Shown: positions 1 through 8,556 of the stretch, in pieces
Position numbering within the stretch: the first letter of the stretch is position 1
How the letters are laid out: each line of letters opens with the position of its first letter
Assembly: GCA_945870855.1 (NCBI GenBank)
Contig: CAMBTP010000015.1
Coordinates: 1-60,062, forward strand
Reading direction: 5' to 3'
Length of the DNA stretch: 60,062 bases
DNA from: Prosthecobacter debontii
Lineage (GTDB): Bacteria > Verrucomicrobiota > Verrucomicrobiia > Verrucomicrobiales > Akkermansiaceae
Made by a program: the position numbers and the translations under genes
Notes under the pieces: model-generated
What the model was told of the DNA's origin: nothing
Databases searched by the model: none
The model's input: only the letters and a program-made list of their open reading frames with translations

Positions 1-393
1 AGTGAAATCCCGAAGCAAACAGCCCGCCTCTCAGCGGTTCCACTACCATTGCGTGATGACAACTCCTCCGTTTTTAATCAGGGCAGACCGAGCCGGATCA
101 GCCCTACCAATGCAGAGGAATAGCAAACCCCGTCTTCCTTTGAGTTTAAAGTTTAAAGTTTCACCCTGGTAGGGCTGATCCGGCTCGGTCAGCCCACTTC
201 AAAAATCTAACGCACCGCTCACTTTGACGGGAGTGAAATCACTTCAGCAAGCAGCCCGCCTCACATCGGTTCCACTACCATTGCGTGATAACAGCTCCTC
301 CGTTTTTAATCAGGGCAGACCGAGCCGGATCAGCCCTACCAATGCAGAGGAATAGCAATTCCCGTCTTCCTTTGAGTTTTAAAGTTTAAAGTT
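1..393. repeat. Composite direct repeat, two copies
   Basis: Two similar blocks of about 160 bp follow one another, 1-160 and 231-393. Both begin near AGTGAAATC, share CGGTTCCACTACCATTGCGT, then a GC-rich hairpin motif, then AATGCAGAGGAATAGCAA, and end in a TCTTCC plus TTTAAAG heptad tract. Between them, at 168-195, lies an inverted copy of the hairpin motif. I see no protein-coding signal. It looks like accumulated REP-type palindromes rather than a decayed gene. Confidence 0.8.
81..195. repeat. REPIN-like inverted pair of GC-rich palindromes
   Basis: The 28-mers at 81-108 (inverted) and 168-195 (direct) are reverse complements except at one base. On the strand where each reads GGTAGGG, the GTAG is followed by a short hairpin: GGGCTGA pairs with TCAGCCC and an inner CCG pairs with CGG. 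A GTAG tetranucleotide 5' of a hairpin is what REP sequences mobilised by RAYT transposases show in other bacteria. A further inverted copy is at 313-340 and a variant at 59915-59942. Confidence 0.6.
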
Positions 394-482
394 TTGTCTG
401 CGTGACGGAATTATCACTCGTGACAAGTAAGAGTGCTAGCCCACCCCCGCCCGCCGCGGTCAATGCTGCAATCCGTATTCTC

Positions 483-501
483 TGTAACAATATACGTTAC
501 A
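483..501. promoter_or_regulatory. Operator-like palindrome TGTAAC-N7-GTTACA
   Basis: Six-base perfect half-sites are separated by seven AT-rich bases. The geometry suits a dimeric helix-turn-helix regulator, but the nearest downstream gene starts about 310 bp away and no regulator gene is adjacent. It may be a chance palindrome in a repeat-rich region. Confidence 0.2.
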
Positions 502-770
502 ATGGCTTCCACAGCATCTCACCCGGCACGCCGTGTTTTACCGCCGTCTCAAGAATGAGCGGCGGAGGGCTGGGATTGAACAAGCCGCGTCGTGCCAATG
601 CCGCCCGGCTCGCAGCGGGCTGCATGGCCGAAAAGCTACAGCAGGCTTGTAGCAGTCCAAGGCCTACGGCGGAGCCGTCCCGCACAAAAAAATCCGTGTT
701 TTGCCTGTCCATCCGTGGTTAGGATTTCTCCATGTTGCAGAGACCCCGAGATCTCATCGGCTGAAAAATC

Positions 771-807
771 TCTTCCCTTGGAGTTTAAAATTTAAAGTTT
801 AAAGTTT
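771..807 (+). repeat. TCTTCC + TTTAAAG heptad repeat
   Basis: A TCTTCCC lead is followed by tandem near-copies of the heptamer TTTAAAG, ending eight bases before the next start codon. The same arrangement occurs at about 131-160 and 362-393, and inverted at 17775-17813 and 27589-27627. A shorter tract lies at 28155-28174. It is a dispersed family of period 7. Confidence 0.7.
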
Positions 808-814
808 CCCGCGA

Positions 815-2800
815 ATGACTTTCCTTTCCCCGTTCCTCCTCTGGTTCCTCGCCGCCGCGAGCATACCAGTCATCATCCATCTTCTGAACAAGCGCCGTCA
901 CAAAACGGTGCAGTGGGCTGCCATGCAGTTTCTTCTGAAAGCCACCCGCGAGTCGCGAGGAAAGAAGAAGCTCCGCCACATCCTAATCCTCACCTGCCGT
1001 GCGCTCGGGCTCGCTGCACTTGCCTTCGCCGCCGCGCGGCCCATCGTTTCCGGACTACTTGGTTGGGGTGCAGGTACGATAGATACCGTAGTTCTCATCC
1101 TCGACCGCAGTGCCTCCATGGAACTCCGCTCCGGCGACGGCCAGGCCGCGAAGCGCGAGCTCGTCCTCAAGAAAGTCCGTGACTCCATGGCGAGCATCGG
1201 CAACCCGCGCCTGGTGCTGATCGATAGCGCCACCGGAAAAGCCCAGGAAATCCCCTCCCCCGATGTTCTCGCAGAAATCTCCGCCACCGCCGCCACTGAT
1301 TCCGCCGCGGACATCCCAGCTTTGGTTTCAACAGCCGCTGATACCCTCTCCTCCAGCTCCGGACACTCGGAAATTTGGCTTGCCTCAGACTTACAAAACA
1401 CGAACTGGCGACCCGAGGACGGCGAGCGCTGGGCCACCGCCCGCGCCAAGCTCGCCGCGCTTACTCAAAAGCCCGCCCTCCGTGTCCTTTCCCTCACCGG
1501 TGATGCCGCGCCGAACGTTTCCCTGCGCCTCCTAAGCACCCGCCGTTCCTCCGACGGCTTGCTGCTTGATCTCGAACTCATCCGCTCCGAGGACGCACGC
1601 GGCACACTCAACCTGCCTCTAACCGTCAGCATGAACGGCGCTGCAAGCGGCAAGTCCGTCACCCTTCCTGGCCAGTCTCTCCGTTTCCAGAAACGCCTCG
1701 CCATCAAGGAAGAAACGGAGTCCGGCCACGGCTGGCTCTCCATCCCCGCCGATGGCAACCCGCGCGATAACTCCGTCTTCTTCGCCTACGGCCCTGCCCG
1801 CCCGGTGAAAACCCTCATCGTCGCCCCCACCAGTGAAGCCGCTGAATACCTCACGCTCGCCGCCGCCCCGCCGGGCTTCGAAAAGCAAACCGCCACCCGC
1901 ATCGATCCCGCCGTATTCGCCGCCACCTCCACCGCCGATTTTTCCATGATCCTCTGGGCAGCCCCGCTACCCTCCGCCGCCAACGCAGGTATCCTCGAAG
2001 CCTTCCTCTCAGCGGGCGGACAAGTCGTTTGCCTGCCAACCGCCGAGCCTTCCAGCGAGACCTTTCTCGGCATGAAATGGGAGCCCGTCGCCAAAGCCGA
2101 GAGGGGAAAATTTTTCATCCTCCAGGATTGGAACAAAACCGATGGCCCCTTGCGCGACGGCCTCGACAGCACTCCGATCCCCGCCGAGCGCCTCCGCGCC
2201 ATCAAACGCGCGATCCCCGGCGGCGACTCCGCCCCTCTTGCCCGCTGGGAGGACGGCGAACCCTTTATTACTAGGAAAATAGTAGATCGTGGCACCCTCT
2301 GGTTCTTTGGATCCATCCCCGATTATACATGGTCAAACCTTGGCGATGCCGATGTTCTCCTGCCCGCCACCCAACGCATCCTCGCCCTCGGCGCGGATCG
2401 CTTCGATTTTTCCTACCTCGCAGAGATCAACACCGAGCCAACCGGCCTGGCACCAGGCGAGACCCGCACTCGTGTGGATGATTTTTCACAGGAAAACTCC
2501 CCCCACGCCGCCGGCGTCTTCCGCCTCGGTGAGCGCCTCATCGCCGTGAACCGCCCGCTTGCAGAAGACGATCTCCAGGTCGCCACCAAGGATAACCTCG
2601 ATGCCATGCTCGAAGGCACCGACTACCGCCTGCTCGACCAAGTCGGCCAAGCCGCTGATCCCTCTCTCTCCACCGACATGTGGCGCGCCTTCCTCCTCGC
2701 AGTCCTTTTCTTCCTGATCAGCGAGGCACTGCTATGCCTCCCGAAAAAGCAGAAGGAGGAAATCCTGGTGCCCAAGCACGAGCTCAAGACCTCGCCCTAA
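815..2800 (+). CDS. BatA/VWA-domain membrane protein
   Basis: This 661-residue protein begins with the hydrophobic BatA-type N-terminus (about residues 1-75): two membrane segments around a basic loop with LNKRRHKTVQW. A von Willebrand factor A-like domain follows, with the MIDAS signature DRSAS near residue 100. A long extracytoplasmic region leads to a C-terminal membrane segment (about residues 625-645) and a short charged tail. The family usually sits in MoxR-DUF58-BatA clusters linked to envelope or metalloprotein maturation. No MoxR or DUF58 gene is visible because upstream is repeat DNA and the window edge. ATG 815 follows the heptad repeat directly, with no strong Shine-Dalgarno. The family call is good; the exact role is unknown. 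Confidence 0.8.
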   Translation: MTFLSPFLLWFLAAASIPVIIHLLNKRRHKTVQWAAMQFLLKATRESRGKKKLRHILILTCRALGLAALAFAAARPIVSGLLGWGAGTIDTVVLILDRSASMELRSGDGQAAKRELVLKKVRDSMASIGNPRLVLIDSATGKAQEIPSPDVLAEISATAATDSAADIPALVSTAADTLSSSSGHSEIWLASDLQNTNWRPEDGERWATARAKLAALTQKPALRVLSLTGDAAPNVSLRLLSTRRSSDGLLLDLELIRSEDARGTLNLPLTVSMNGAASGKSVTLPGQSLRFQKRLAIKEETESGHGWLSIPADGNPRDNSVFFAYGPARPVKTLIVAPTSEAAEYLTLAAAPPGFEKQTATRIDPAVFAATSTADFSMILWAAPLPSAANAGILEAFLSAGGQVVCLPTAEPSSETFLGMKWEPVAKAERGKFFILQDWNKTDGPLRDGLDSTPIPAERLRAIKRAIPGGDSAPLARWEDGEPFITRKIVDRGTLWFFGSIPDYTWSNLGDADVLLPATQRILALGADRFDFSYLAEINTEPTGLAPGETRTRVDDFSQENSPHAAGVFRLGERLIAVNRPLAEDDLQVATKDNLDAMLEGTDYRLLDQVGQAADPSLSTDMWRAFLLAVLFFLISEALLCLPKKQKEEILVPKHELKTSP

Positions 2801-2959
2801 TTTTACCATTTGAGGTATGGACACACGCTGGCAACTCTTAACGAGGGCGAGTTTGCTCGTGTCGAAGGACTGGTTTTAGTCAACATGCGGTCCTACTTGC
2901 TCGAGACCAGATGAGTTTTTTGCATCGCCACCCGTCGCGGCGGTTCCTACTTTCCGCGC

Positions 2960-3811
2960 ATGATTAGTATTGAGGTTGTCGGGACGGTGAAATCGCAGTG
3001 GGGCGAGGGAGCGATTTGGTGGAAAGGCTTTCTCTACTACGTGGATATCGAGGGACGCCGCGTGCACCGCTTCCATCCCGAGACCGGGGAGGAAGTTTCC
3101 TGGGATGTGGGGCAGCGGGTGGGCACAGTGGTGCCGCGCGAAGGTGGGGGACTGGTGTTCGCGGGGGACGACGGGATCTTTTTTCTCGATGAAAAAACCG
3201 GCGATATCACGGCAATCGCCGATCCAGAACCAGACAAGGCCGACAATCGTTTCAACGATGGCAAGTGTTCCCCAGACGGTCGCTTTTTCGCAGGGACGAT
3301 CAGCCTCGTGAAAAAAACCGGCGAGGCAAAACTTTACCGCCTCGACCCCGACCTCACCCTCCACGAGGCCTACGCGCCGGTGACGAACTCGAACGGCATC
3401 GCGTGGTCGGCGGATGGCAAGACCTGTTATTATATCGATACCCCGCGCAAGGAAGTGCTGGCTTTCGATTACGCGGACGGGCTGTTGAGCAACGAGCGTT
3501 CGGTGATTTCCACTGCGCATCACGACACCTCTCCTGACGGTATGACGATCGATACGGACGGCAATCTCTGGGTCGCGTTCTGTCACGGCGCGTGCGTTTG
3601 CTGTTTCGATCCGCGCAGTGGAAACGAACTTCGGAAAATCGATTTGCCCTGCCTTGAGACGACCGCTTGTGCTTTCGGAGGCGCTGACTTGGAAGATCTT
3701 TATGTGACCACCGGCATACACAATAGCGTGGAGGAAGAGCACGCGGGGCGGTTATTGCGTATCCGTGGGCTGGGCGTGAAAGGTTTGGTATCGAACGCAT
3801 TTGCCGGATGA
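2960..3811 (+). CDS. SMP-30/gluconolactonase/LRE-family protein
   Basis: A 283-residue protein without a signal peptide that matches the six-bladed SMP-30/regucalcin propeller. Recognisable elements are the N-terminal GEGAIWW segment carrying the probable metal-binding Glu, the DNRFNDGKCSPDGRFFAGT blade, TNSNGIAWSADGK, and SPDGMTIDTDGNLWVA. Known members are metal-dependent lactonases acting on sugar lactones in the cytoplasm. Its stop overlaps the start of the maf gene by four bases, so the two are probably translationally coupled. The substrate cannot be read from the sequence; a gluconolactonase role is a family inference. Confidence 0.85.
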   Translation: MISIEVVGTVKSQWGEGAIWWKGFLYYVDIEGRRVHRFHPETGEEVSWDVGQRVGTVVPREGGGLVFAGDDGIFFLDEKTGDITAIADPEPDKADNRFNDGKCSPDGRFFAGTISLVKKTGEAKLYRLDPDLTLHEAYAPVTNSNGIAWSADGKTCYYIDTPRKEVLAFDYADGLLSNERSVISTAHHDTSPDGMTIDTDGNLWVAFCHGACVCCFDPRSGNELRKIDLPCLETTACAFGGADLEDLYVTTGIHNSVEEEHAGRLLRIRGLGVKGLVSNAFAG

Positions 3812-4383
3812 GAGTGATTCTTGCATCGGGTTCGCCAAGGCGGCGTGAACTACTGGAGGCGGCGGGGCTTTCCTTTGAGGTGATTCCCTCGCCGGCGGAG
3901 GAAATCCATGACGCATCGCTGGGCATGGAAGGGCTGTGCGAGGAGAACGCGCGGCTCAAGGCAATCGCGGTGGCGGCGCATCACCCAGAGGCCGTAGTGA
4001 TCGGCGCGGACACCTTGGTTTTCCTCGATGGCCAGCCTCTGGGAAAACCCAAGGATATGGCGGAGGCGGTGCGGATGCTGCGGAGCCTTTCCGGATTCGT
4101 TCACAATGTCTGCACCGGCGTATGTATCTGCGAGCCGGGCGGAAAGATTAGGACGCAGCACGCCGTGACCGAAGTGGTTTTTCGAACGCTGGATGACGTG
4201 ATGATTTACGAATATCTGGCCAAAACCAGTCCGCTCGACAAGGCCGGGGCTTATGGCATCCAGGATCACGGGGAAATGATTGTGGAGAGGATTTCCGGCG
4301 GATACGACAACGTGATGGGACTGCCGGTGGGATTGGTGCTAAAGGCGCTGGAGGAAATCGGGTTGCCCATCGCGCGCAGATAG
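3808..4383 (+). CDS. maf: Maf family nucleoside triphosphate pyrophosphatase
   Basis: A 191-residue protein of normal Maf length. It shows the N-terminal ILASGSPRRRELL motif that binds the triphosphate, the GADTLV block with the catalytic acidic residue, GKPKD, and the late DKAGAYGIQ motif. Maf proteins hydrolyse non-canonical or pyrimidine nucleoside triphosphates to monophosphates and pyrophosphate, which limits mis-incorporation and can influence septation. It overlaps the upstream lactonase-like gene by four bases and is followed 15 bases later by the lipid kinase gene. Whether it is the dTTP/UTP or m7GTP subtype was not resolved. Confidence 0.93.
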   Translation: MRVILASGSPRRRELLEAAGLSFEVIPSPAEEIHDASLGMEGLCEENARLKAIAVAAHHPEAVVIGADTLVFLDGQPLGKPKDMAEAVRMLRSLSGFVHNVCTGVCICEPGGKIRTQHAVTEVVFRTLDDVMIYEYLAKTSPLDKAGAYGIQDHGEMIVERISGGYDNVMGLPVGLVLKALEEIGLPIARR

Positions 4384-4398
4384 GTGAACAATTAGGCC

Positions 4399-5364
4399 AT
4401 GTCTTTTCCACGGCGATATCCGCTGATCTTCAACCCTAGCGCACGCAGCGAGAAGGGTGGGAAGACTCAGCAATTTCTCATGCAGCACGCGAACCGTTTC
4501 GCACTCTATGCAACGAACAGCGGCCAGGAGGCAGTGGATCTGGCTCGAAGATTTGCGGATGAAGGCGAGCCGGTGGTGATTGCGGCGGGCGGCGATGGCA
4601 CGCTCAATGCCGTGGTTTCCGGTCTTGCGGGCAGTCGCACCGCGCTCGGTGTGATGCCCGCCGGGACAATGAACGTCTTCGCCCGCGAGCTCGGTATCGA
4701 TCCAAATAGTTTACCCAAAGCTCTGGAGGTTATCGAAAAAGGCCTGATCCGCGAGGTCGATCTCTTCAGCGCAAACGGGTCGCCCTTCGTGCAAATGGCG
4801 GGCGTGGGCTTCGATGCGAAGGTGATTGAGGAGACGAAATGGGAAAGTAAAAAGATGCTTGGCCCGCTCGCGTATTTGCTCGCCGCCGTGAAAGTCCTCG
4901 GGTGGAAGCCTCATGAACTTGAAATCGTGACTGCGGAGGGTCATCGCGAGAAAGGCGTGGCGGTGCTCTGCGGAAATGGCTCACTATACGGCGGCCAATA
5001 CCGTCTTTTCCGCAACGCCGATAACCTCGACTCCAAGCTCGATGTCATCGTATTCAAAGAGGCTGGATATCGCTTCGTCCTCGATGCGTTGCACGGGATT
5101 GCGCTGGGTGGGATCGACCTCTCGGACTCCACTTCCTATTTCCAATCCGAGGGCATCACCGTGACTTGCGAACGCGAGGTGCCGGTGCAGATCGACGGCG
5201 AGCTGCTGGGGCGTTTTAAGAAAATCGAATTCCGCGAAACATCTACCCGGCTGCGCGTATTAGCTCCCGAGACGCCGTGCCAAACCCCTTTGATGAGTGC
5301 CATGAAATCCCTGCTCCAGTGGCCACCGAATCCCGAAGCCGCGTCCGTGGCAAAGACATCTTGA
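4399..5364 (+). CDS. Diacylglycerol kinase-family lipid kinase
   Basis: A 321-residue DAGK-catalytic-domain protein of the YegS/DgkB type. The nucleotide-binding GGDGTLN motif is near residue 58 and is followed by the PAGTMNVFAREL block that marks the family. Then comes the two-lobe fold with a late GELLGR segment. It has no signal peptide. Members phosphorylate diacylglycerol or related lipids at the inner face of the membrane; the lipid here is unknown. The C-terminal roughly 25 residues run past the usual fold. The gene lies 15 bases after maf, and its TGA overlaps a TTG start candidate for the SanA-like gene. Confidence 0.88.
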   Translation: MSFPRRYPLIFNPSARSEKGGKTQQFLMQHANRFALYATNSGQEAVDLARRFADEGEPVVIAAGGDGTLNAVVSGLAGSRTALGVMPAGTMNVFARELGIDPNSLPKALEVIEKGLIREVDLFSANGSPFVQMAGVGFDAKVIEETKWESKKMLGPLAYLLAAVKVLGWKPHELEIVTAEGHREKGVAVLCGNGSLYGGQYRLFRNADNLDSKLDVIVFKEAGYRFVLDALHGIALGGIDLSDSTSYFQSEGITVTCEREVPVQIDGELLGRFKKIEFRETSTRLRVLAPETPCQTPLMSAMKSLLQWPPNPEAASVAKTS

Positions 5365-6053
5365 AAACGAATAGAAAAGTAATCCTGCTCAAGTGGCTCA
5401 AGCGGTTGACTCTCTTTGGGCTGCTGCTGTTCCTGCTTTGCGTGGGGCTGATCCTTTACGCGAATGCCACCGCGGTGTGGGCTTCGAAGGGCAACCTTTT
5501 CGAAGACGTGAAAGACCTTCCACGTGCGAAAGTAGGTCTCGTTTTCGGAACCACCGACCGCTTCCAAGGCCGCGAGAACCGCTATTTTCGCTACCGTATC
5601 GATGCGGCGGTGAAGGTCTGGAAAGCGGGCAAAGTGGAGACGCTCATCGTCTCAGGCGATAATCGTAGTAAGTATTACAACGAGCCGCAGAAAATGAAGA
5701 ATGCGCTGGTCGAGGAGGGCGTGCCAGCCTCTCGCATCGTCTGCGATTACGCCGGGCTGCGGACGCTGGATTCCGTGGTGCGGGCGAAGAAAATTTTCGG
5801 CGCGGACAAAATTCTCGTGATCAGCCAGCGCTTCCAGAATGAGCGTGCAATCTATCTCGCACAGGCGAACGGCATAGAAGCCTTCGGTTTCAATGCGGAG
5901 GACGTGGAACTGCAGGCCGGTTACAAAACAAAGATCCGCGAGGTCGGCGCGCGGGTGAAGATGTGGCTCGACGTGAACTTCCTCGACACGGCCCCGACCC
6001 ATCTCGGCGAAAAAATCGAATTGCCCGGCGACCCTCAATCAGCCAAGCCGTAG
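5361..6053 (+). CDS. SanA/YdcF-like DUF218 membrane protein
   Basis: About 230 residues from TTG 5361, with a basic N-terminus, one membrane segment (about residues 12-35), and an extracytoplasmic DUF218 domain. Diagnostic pieces are GLVFGTTDR, the YFRYRIDAAVKVW helix, LIVSGDN, and the late VISQRFQNERAIYLAQ region, as in E. coli SanA, which is linked to envelope barrier function. No ATG is available. TTG 5361 overlaps the upstream TGA (TTGA), suggesting coupling. GTG 5277 or GTG 5319 are in-frame alternatives, but they would overlap the lipid kinase gene by 46-88 bases. Its 3' end overlaps the convergent propeller gene by about 19 bases. Confidence 0.82.
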   Translation: MKTNRKVILLKWLKRLTLFGLLLFLLCVGLILYANATAVWASKGNLFEDVKDLPRAKVGLVFGTTDRFQGRENRYFRYRIDAAVKVWKAGKVETLIVSGDNRSKYYNEPQKMKNALVEEGVPASRIVCDYAGLRTLDSVVRAKKIFGADKILVISQRFQNERAIYLAQANGIEAFGFNAEDVELQAGYKTKIREVGARVKMWLDVNFLDTAPTHLGEKIELPGDPQSAKP

Positions 6054-6910
6054 CGCGCGATGGGCGAGTTCGCTTTTTCGGAAACGGCGAAGATCGATGC
6101 GCCGTTTCGCGAGAACGCGACCGCCTCCGCCTGAGCGAGCTTGTGCGGTGCGAGGACTTCCGGTTTTTTCGCGAACGCCTCCGCCCAAGATTCCTTCTCC
6201 TCGCGTCGGAAAAGGAACACGCCGAGGTAGGTCACGACAGCGGCCATGCGATGATCGGCGGAAATGTCTAGGCCGGTGGGTTGGTTCGCGAAAGGCACGG
6301 AGACGATGCCAGGTGCTATGGTTTCGGTGGTGCCGATCTTGCGCGCGATCGCAATTTTCCAGGGAGTCAGTGGTAGTTCATAAACGCCCGGCGGGACAGT
6401 GCGCTTGCTGATGAGGATGATCTTGCCGTTCTCCGCATCCACCGCCACCGACTCGCAATCGCGCGGCCCGTCCTCGTAGGTGAAATCGATTTTCCATGCA
6501 ACCTGTGCTTTTCCTGAAAGTGTTTCGCCGGCGGCGGGAAGTATCGGTTCGCGGACGATGTGGAGGGTGACGGATTCACGAGCGGAGCCGTTGTCGCCGG
6601 TGTCTGCAATGAGGAGGTAGGGTTTTCCATCGAGTTGAAAAGCGGCGAGATCTTCCCAGTCGATATTGCGGGCATCCTCGATCTGCACTGCCCCACGCGA
6701 TGTGCCATCGCACTGCGCGAGATGGATTTCGGGCGTGCCGCCACTGTCGTTAATCATCCACAGAAAACCCTCCTTAGAAGGCGAGGCGGCGAGCCCCGAA
6801 GCCTCGGTCACAGCGGGCGAACTGAGCTTCGCATCGCTTGGCCGCACAACAAAAGCGGGCTCCGCTAAAATCGTCGCGGCGGCGAGAAGGGAGAAAGCGA
6901 TGACGCGCAT
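6035..6910 (-). CDS. Secreted beta-propeller-like protein
   Basis: A 291-residue protein from ATG 6910, chosen because it gives a clean signal peptide (MRVIAFSLLAAATILA). An upstream ATG at 6934 would add eight residues. The body has repeated short strands typical of a beta-propeller, with SGLAASP, LWMINDSGG, IDWEDLAAF and IADTGDN near the front. That pattern recalls proteins comparing stored sites with surroundings in extracellular lipoproteins, but I cannot assign a family or reaction. It converges with and slightly overlaps the SanA-like gene. Confidence 0.65.
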   Translation of the reverse strand: MRVIAFSLLAAATILAEPAFVVRPSDAKLSSPAVTEASGLAASPSKEGFLWMINDSGGTPEIHLAQCDGTSRGAVQIEDARNIDWEDLAAFQLDGKPYLLIADTGDNGSARESVTLHIVREPILPAAGETLSGKAQVAWKIDFTYEDGPRDCESVAVDAENGKIILISKRTVPPGVYELPLTPWKIAIARKIGTTETIAPGIVSVPFANQPTGLDISADHRMAAVVTYLGVFLFRREEKESWAEAFAKKPEVLAPHKLAQAEAVAFSRNGASIFAVSEKANSPIARYGLAD

Positions 6911-7098
6911 GATTCCCGGACAAGCTGCACGCAAGAGGTCGGATTGCTAGAAGTTTTCCGTGAACCCAACCGCCACTCTCGGCAAGGAAAGAGGTCGGGT
7001 GTGAATATGAACAGTTAACAGCTTGCTTTTCTCGGAAAAATTCGCGCAAAGTGCGTCGCCCGATGAGAGATCGTTCCTATCGAAAGGATACTGAAGCC

Positions 7099-8178
7099 AT
7101 GAGCAAAAAGAAATCCACCCCGGGCGGAGGCGCCGCCAAAAAAGAAGAGGTTTCCCTGATCCGTTCTTCGGCGGCGGAATACCTGACCTTCGTGGCGGCC
7201 AGCGGCCACTCGGAGATCGGCGTCGAGATGCGTTATGAGGATGAGAACATCTGGTTGACGCAGAAGATGATGGCCGCGCTTTACGATGTTTCCGTCCCTG
7301 CCATCAACCAGCACCTGAAGCGCATCTTCAGCGACAACGAACTGGAATCCGAGGCAACTGTTAAGAAATACTTAATCGTTCAAACCGAAGGCAGTCGTCA
7401 GGTGCAACGGTCCGTGGAGCACTACAGCCTGCAAGCGATTATCTCCGTGGGTTTCAAGATCGAGAACGAGCGCGCCGTGCAGTTCCGCAAGTGGGCGAAC
7501 CAGATCGTTAAGGATTACACCATCCAGGGCTGGACGATGGATGCCGAACGCCTCAAGCACGGCGGCACCCTGACGGACGGTTTTTTCGAGCGCCAACTCG
7601 AAAAGATCCGGGAAATCCGGCTTTCCGAGCGCAAGTTTTACCAGAAGATCACAGATATCTATTCCACCGCGCTGGATTACGATCCGTCCGCAACGGCAAC
7701 CAAACGTTTCTTTGCTGCGGTGCAAAACAAGATGCACTTCGCCGTGCACGGTCAAACGGCGGCAGAGGTCATCGTGGATCGCGCCAGCCACGAGCGGGAA
7801 AACATGGGGCTGACGCACTGGGAAGGCGCGCCCATGAGGAAGATCCATCGCTACGACGTTTCCCTCGCCAAGAACTACCTCTCGGAGTTCGAGTTGGGGC
7901 AGATGCAGCGCATTGTCTCAGCCTACCTCGACATGGCCGAAATGCAGGCGATGCGTAAAATCCCGATGACCATGGAGGACTGGGAAAAGCGCCTGTGCAG
8001 ATTCCTTCAACTCTGGGATCGGGACATCCTTCAGGATGCGGGCAAAGTGAGCGCGGAACTGGCAAAAGCCCACGCGGAAAGTGAGTTCGAAAAATACCGC
8101 ATCGTGCAGGATCGCTTGTTCGAGTCGGATTTTGACCGGTTGCTCACGGAACTGCCGCGGGAAGGTGATAAGCCATAA
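7099..8178 (+). CDS. RhuM-family protein (virulence protein homologue)
   Basis: A 359-residue cytoplasmic protein. The central region (about residues 40-190) with IWLTQKMMAALYDVS, AINQHLKRIF, VKKYLIVQTEGSRQVQR and HYSLQAIISVGF is typical of the RhuM family, whose N-terminal part resembles KilA-N/antirepressor-like DNA-binding domains. The C-terminal region is helical. RhuM proteins are often carried on islands; their biochemical function is unproven. ATG 7099 has AAAGGA about eight bases upstream. GTG 7051 and ATG 7063 are alternatives that would add a basic extension. The gene stands alone and is followed by a MITE-like element, consistent with an accessory locus. Confidence 0.8.
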   Translation: MSKKKSTPGGGAAKKEEVSLIRSSAAEYLTFVAASGHSEIGVEMRYEDENIWLTQKMMAALYDVSVPAINQHLKRIFSDNELESEATVKKYLIVQTEGSRQVQRSVEHYSLQAIISVGFKIENERAVQFRKWANQIVKDYTIQGWTMDAERLKHGGTLTDGFFERQLEKIREIRLSERKFYQKITDIYSTALDYDPSATATKRFFAAVQNKMHFAVHGQTAAEVIVDRASHERENMGLTHWEGAPMRKIHRYDVSLAKNYLSEFELGQMQRIVSAYLDMAEMQAMRKIPMTMEDWEKRLCRFLQLWDRDILQDAGKVSAELAKAHAESEFEKYRIVQDRLFESDFDRLLTELPREGDKP

Positions 8179-8243
8179 TCACCCAAGGCCAGCCCGAACC
8201 GCCCGCGATCCAGCGGTTTCAGAACACGGGCTGGAATCACGTT

Positions 8244-8478
8244 TATACCGTTTGCCAAAAGTTCGTGCGCAAAAATGAAGTGACAACAAAGTAGAGTGCG
8301 CCGCAGGCTCTGGACTGCTGTGATTCTTCATTCACAGCTTTTAAGGACGGCTTTATTTTACGGGACGACGGGTTGCTACCGGGGTACTTCGTTTTTCCAT
8401 CACGCACCCAAAAAGCTGCGGATGAGAACCGCAGCAGTCAAAAGCCTCCGGCGGCATGGATTTGCGCATGGACTTTTG
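8244..8478 (+). mobile_element. MITE-like element, copy 1 (right end eroded)
   Basis: The left end reads TA-TACC then GTTTGCCAAAAGTTCGTGCG. The body matches the element at 19751-19997 almost throughout, including two internal hairpins (CTGTGA/TCACAG and GCTGCGG/CCGCAGC). The right inverted repeat matches only through GGACTTTTG and then diverges. It ends about 80 bases before the start of the Ldh gene and could contribute to that gene's 5' region. It encodes no transposase. Confidence 0.75.
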
Positions 8479-8556
8479 AGAAGTTTTCCGAGTCTTGCTC
8501 TTGCGGAAAACGCTGCGGATGGCTTGGATGGCGCGCCAAACCAACACACAAATACC

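Larger units (their letters stand above)
394..814. other. Gene-free stretch upstream of the BatA/VWA gene
   Basis: No convincing coding sequence is seen; the open frames here have repeat-like composition. The stretch holds a TGTAAC-N7-GTTACA palindrome (483-501), short inverted repeats around 600-660, a CCATCCGTGGTT segment (about 709-720) that matches the end of the decanucleotide hairpin at 42013-42108, and a TTTAAAG heptad tract at 771-807 directly before the next gene. Confidence 0.6.

Noticed and set aside
402..722. Open frame of 106 codons in the first intergenic region, and one on the other strand
   Set aside because: Composition follows repeats and palindromes, there is no ribosome-binding site, and both strands are open over the same stretch without a family match.
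3354..3959. Antisense frame of 201 codons over the lactonase and maf genes
   Set aside because: Shadow of two well-supported genes; arginine/serine-rich composition is typical of antisense frames in GC-rich DNA.
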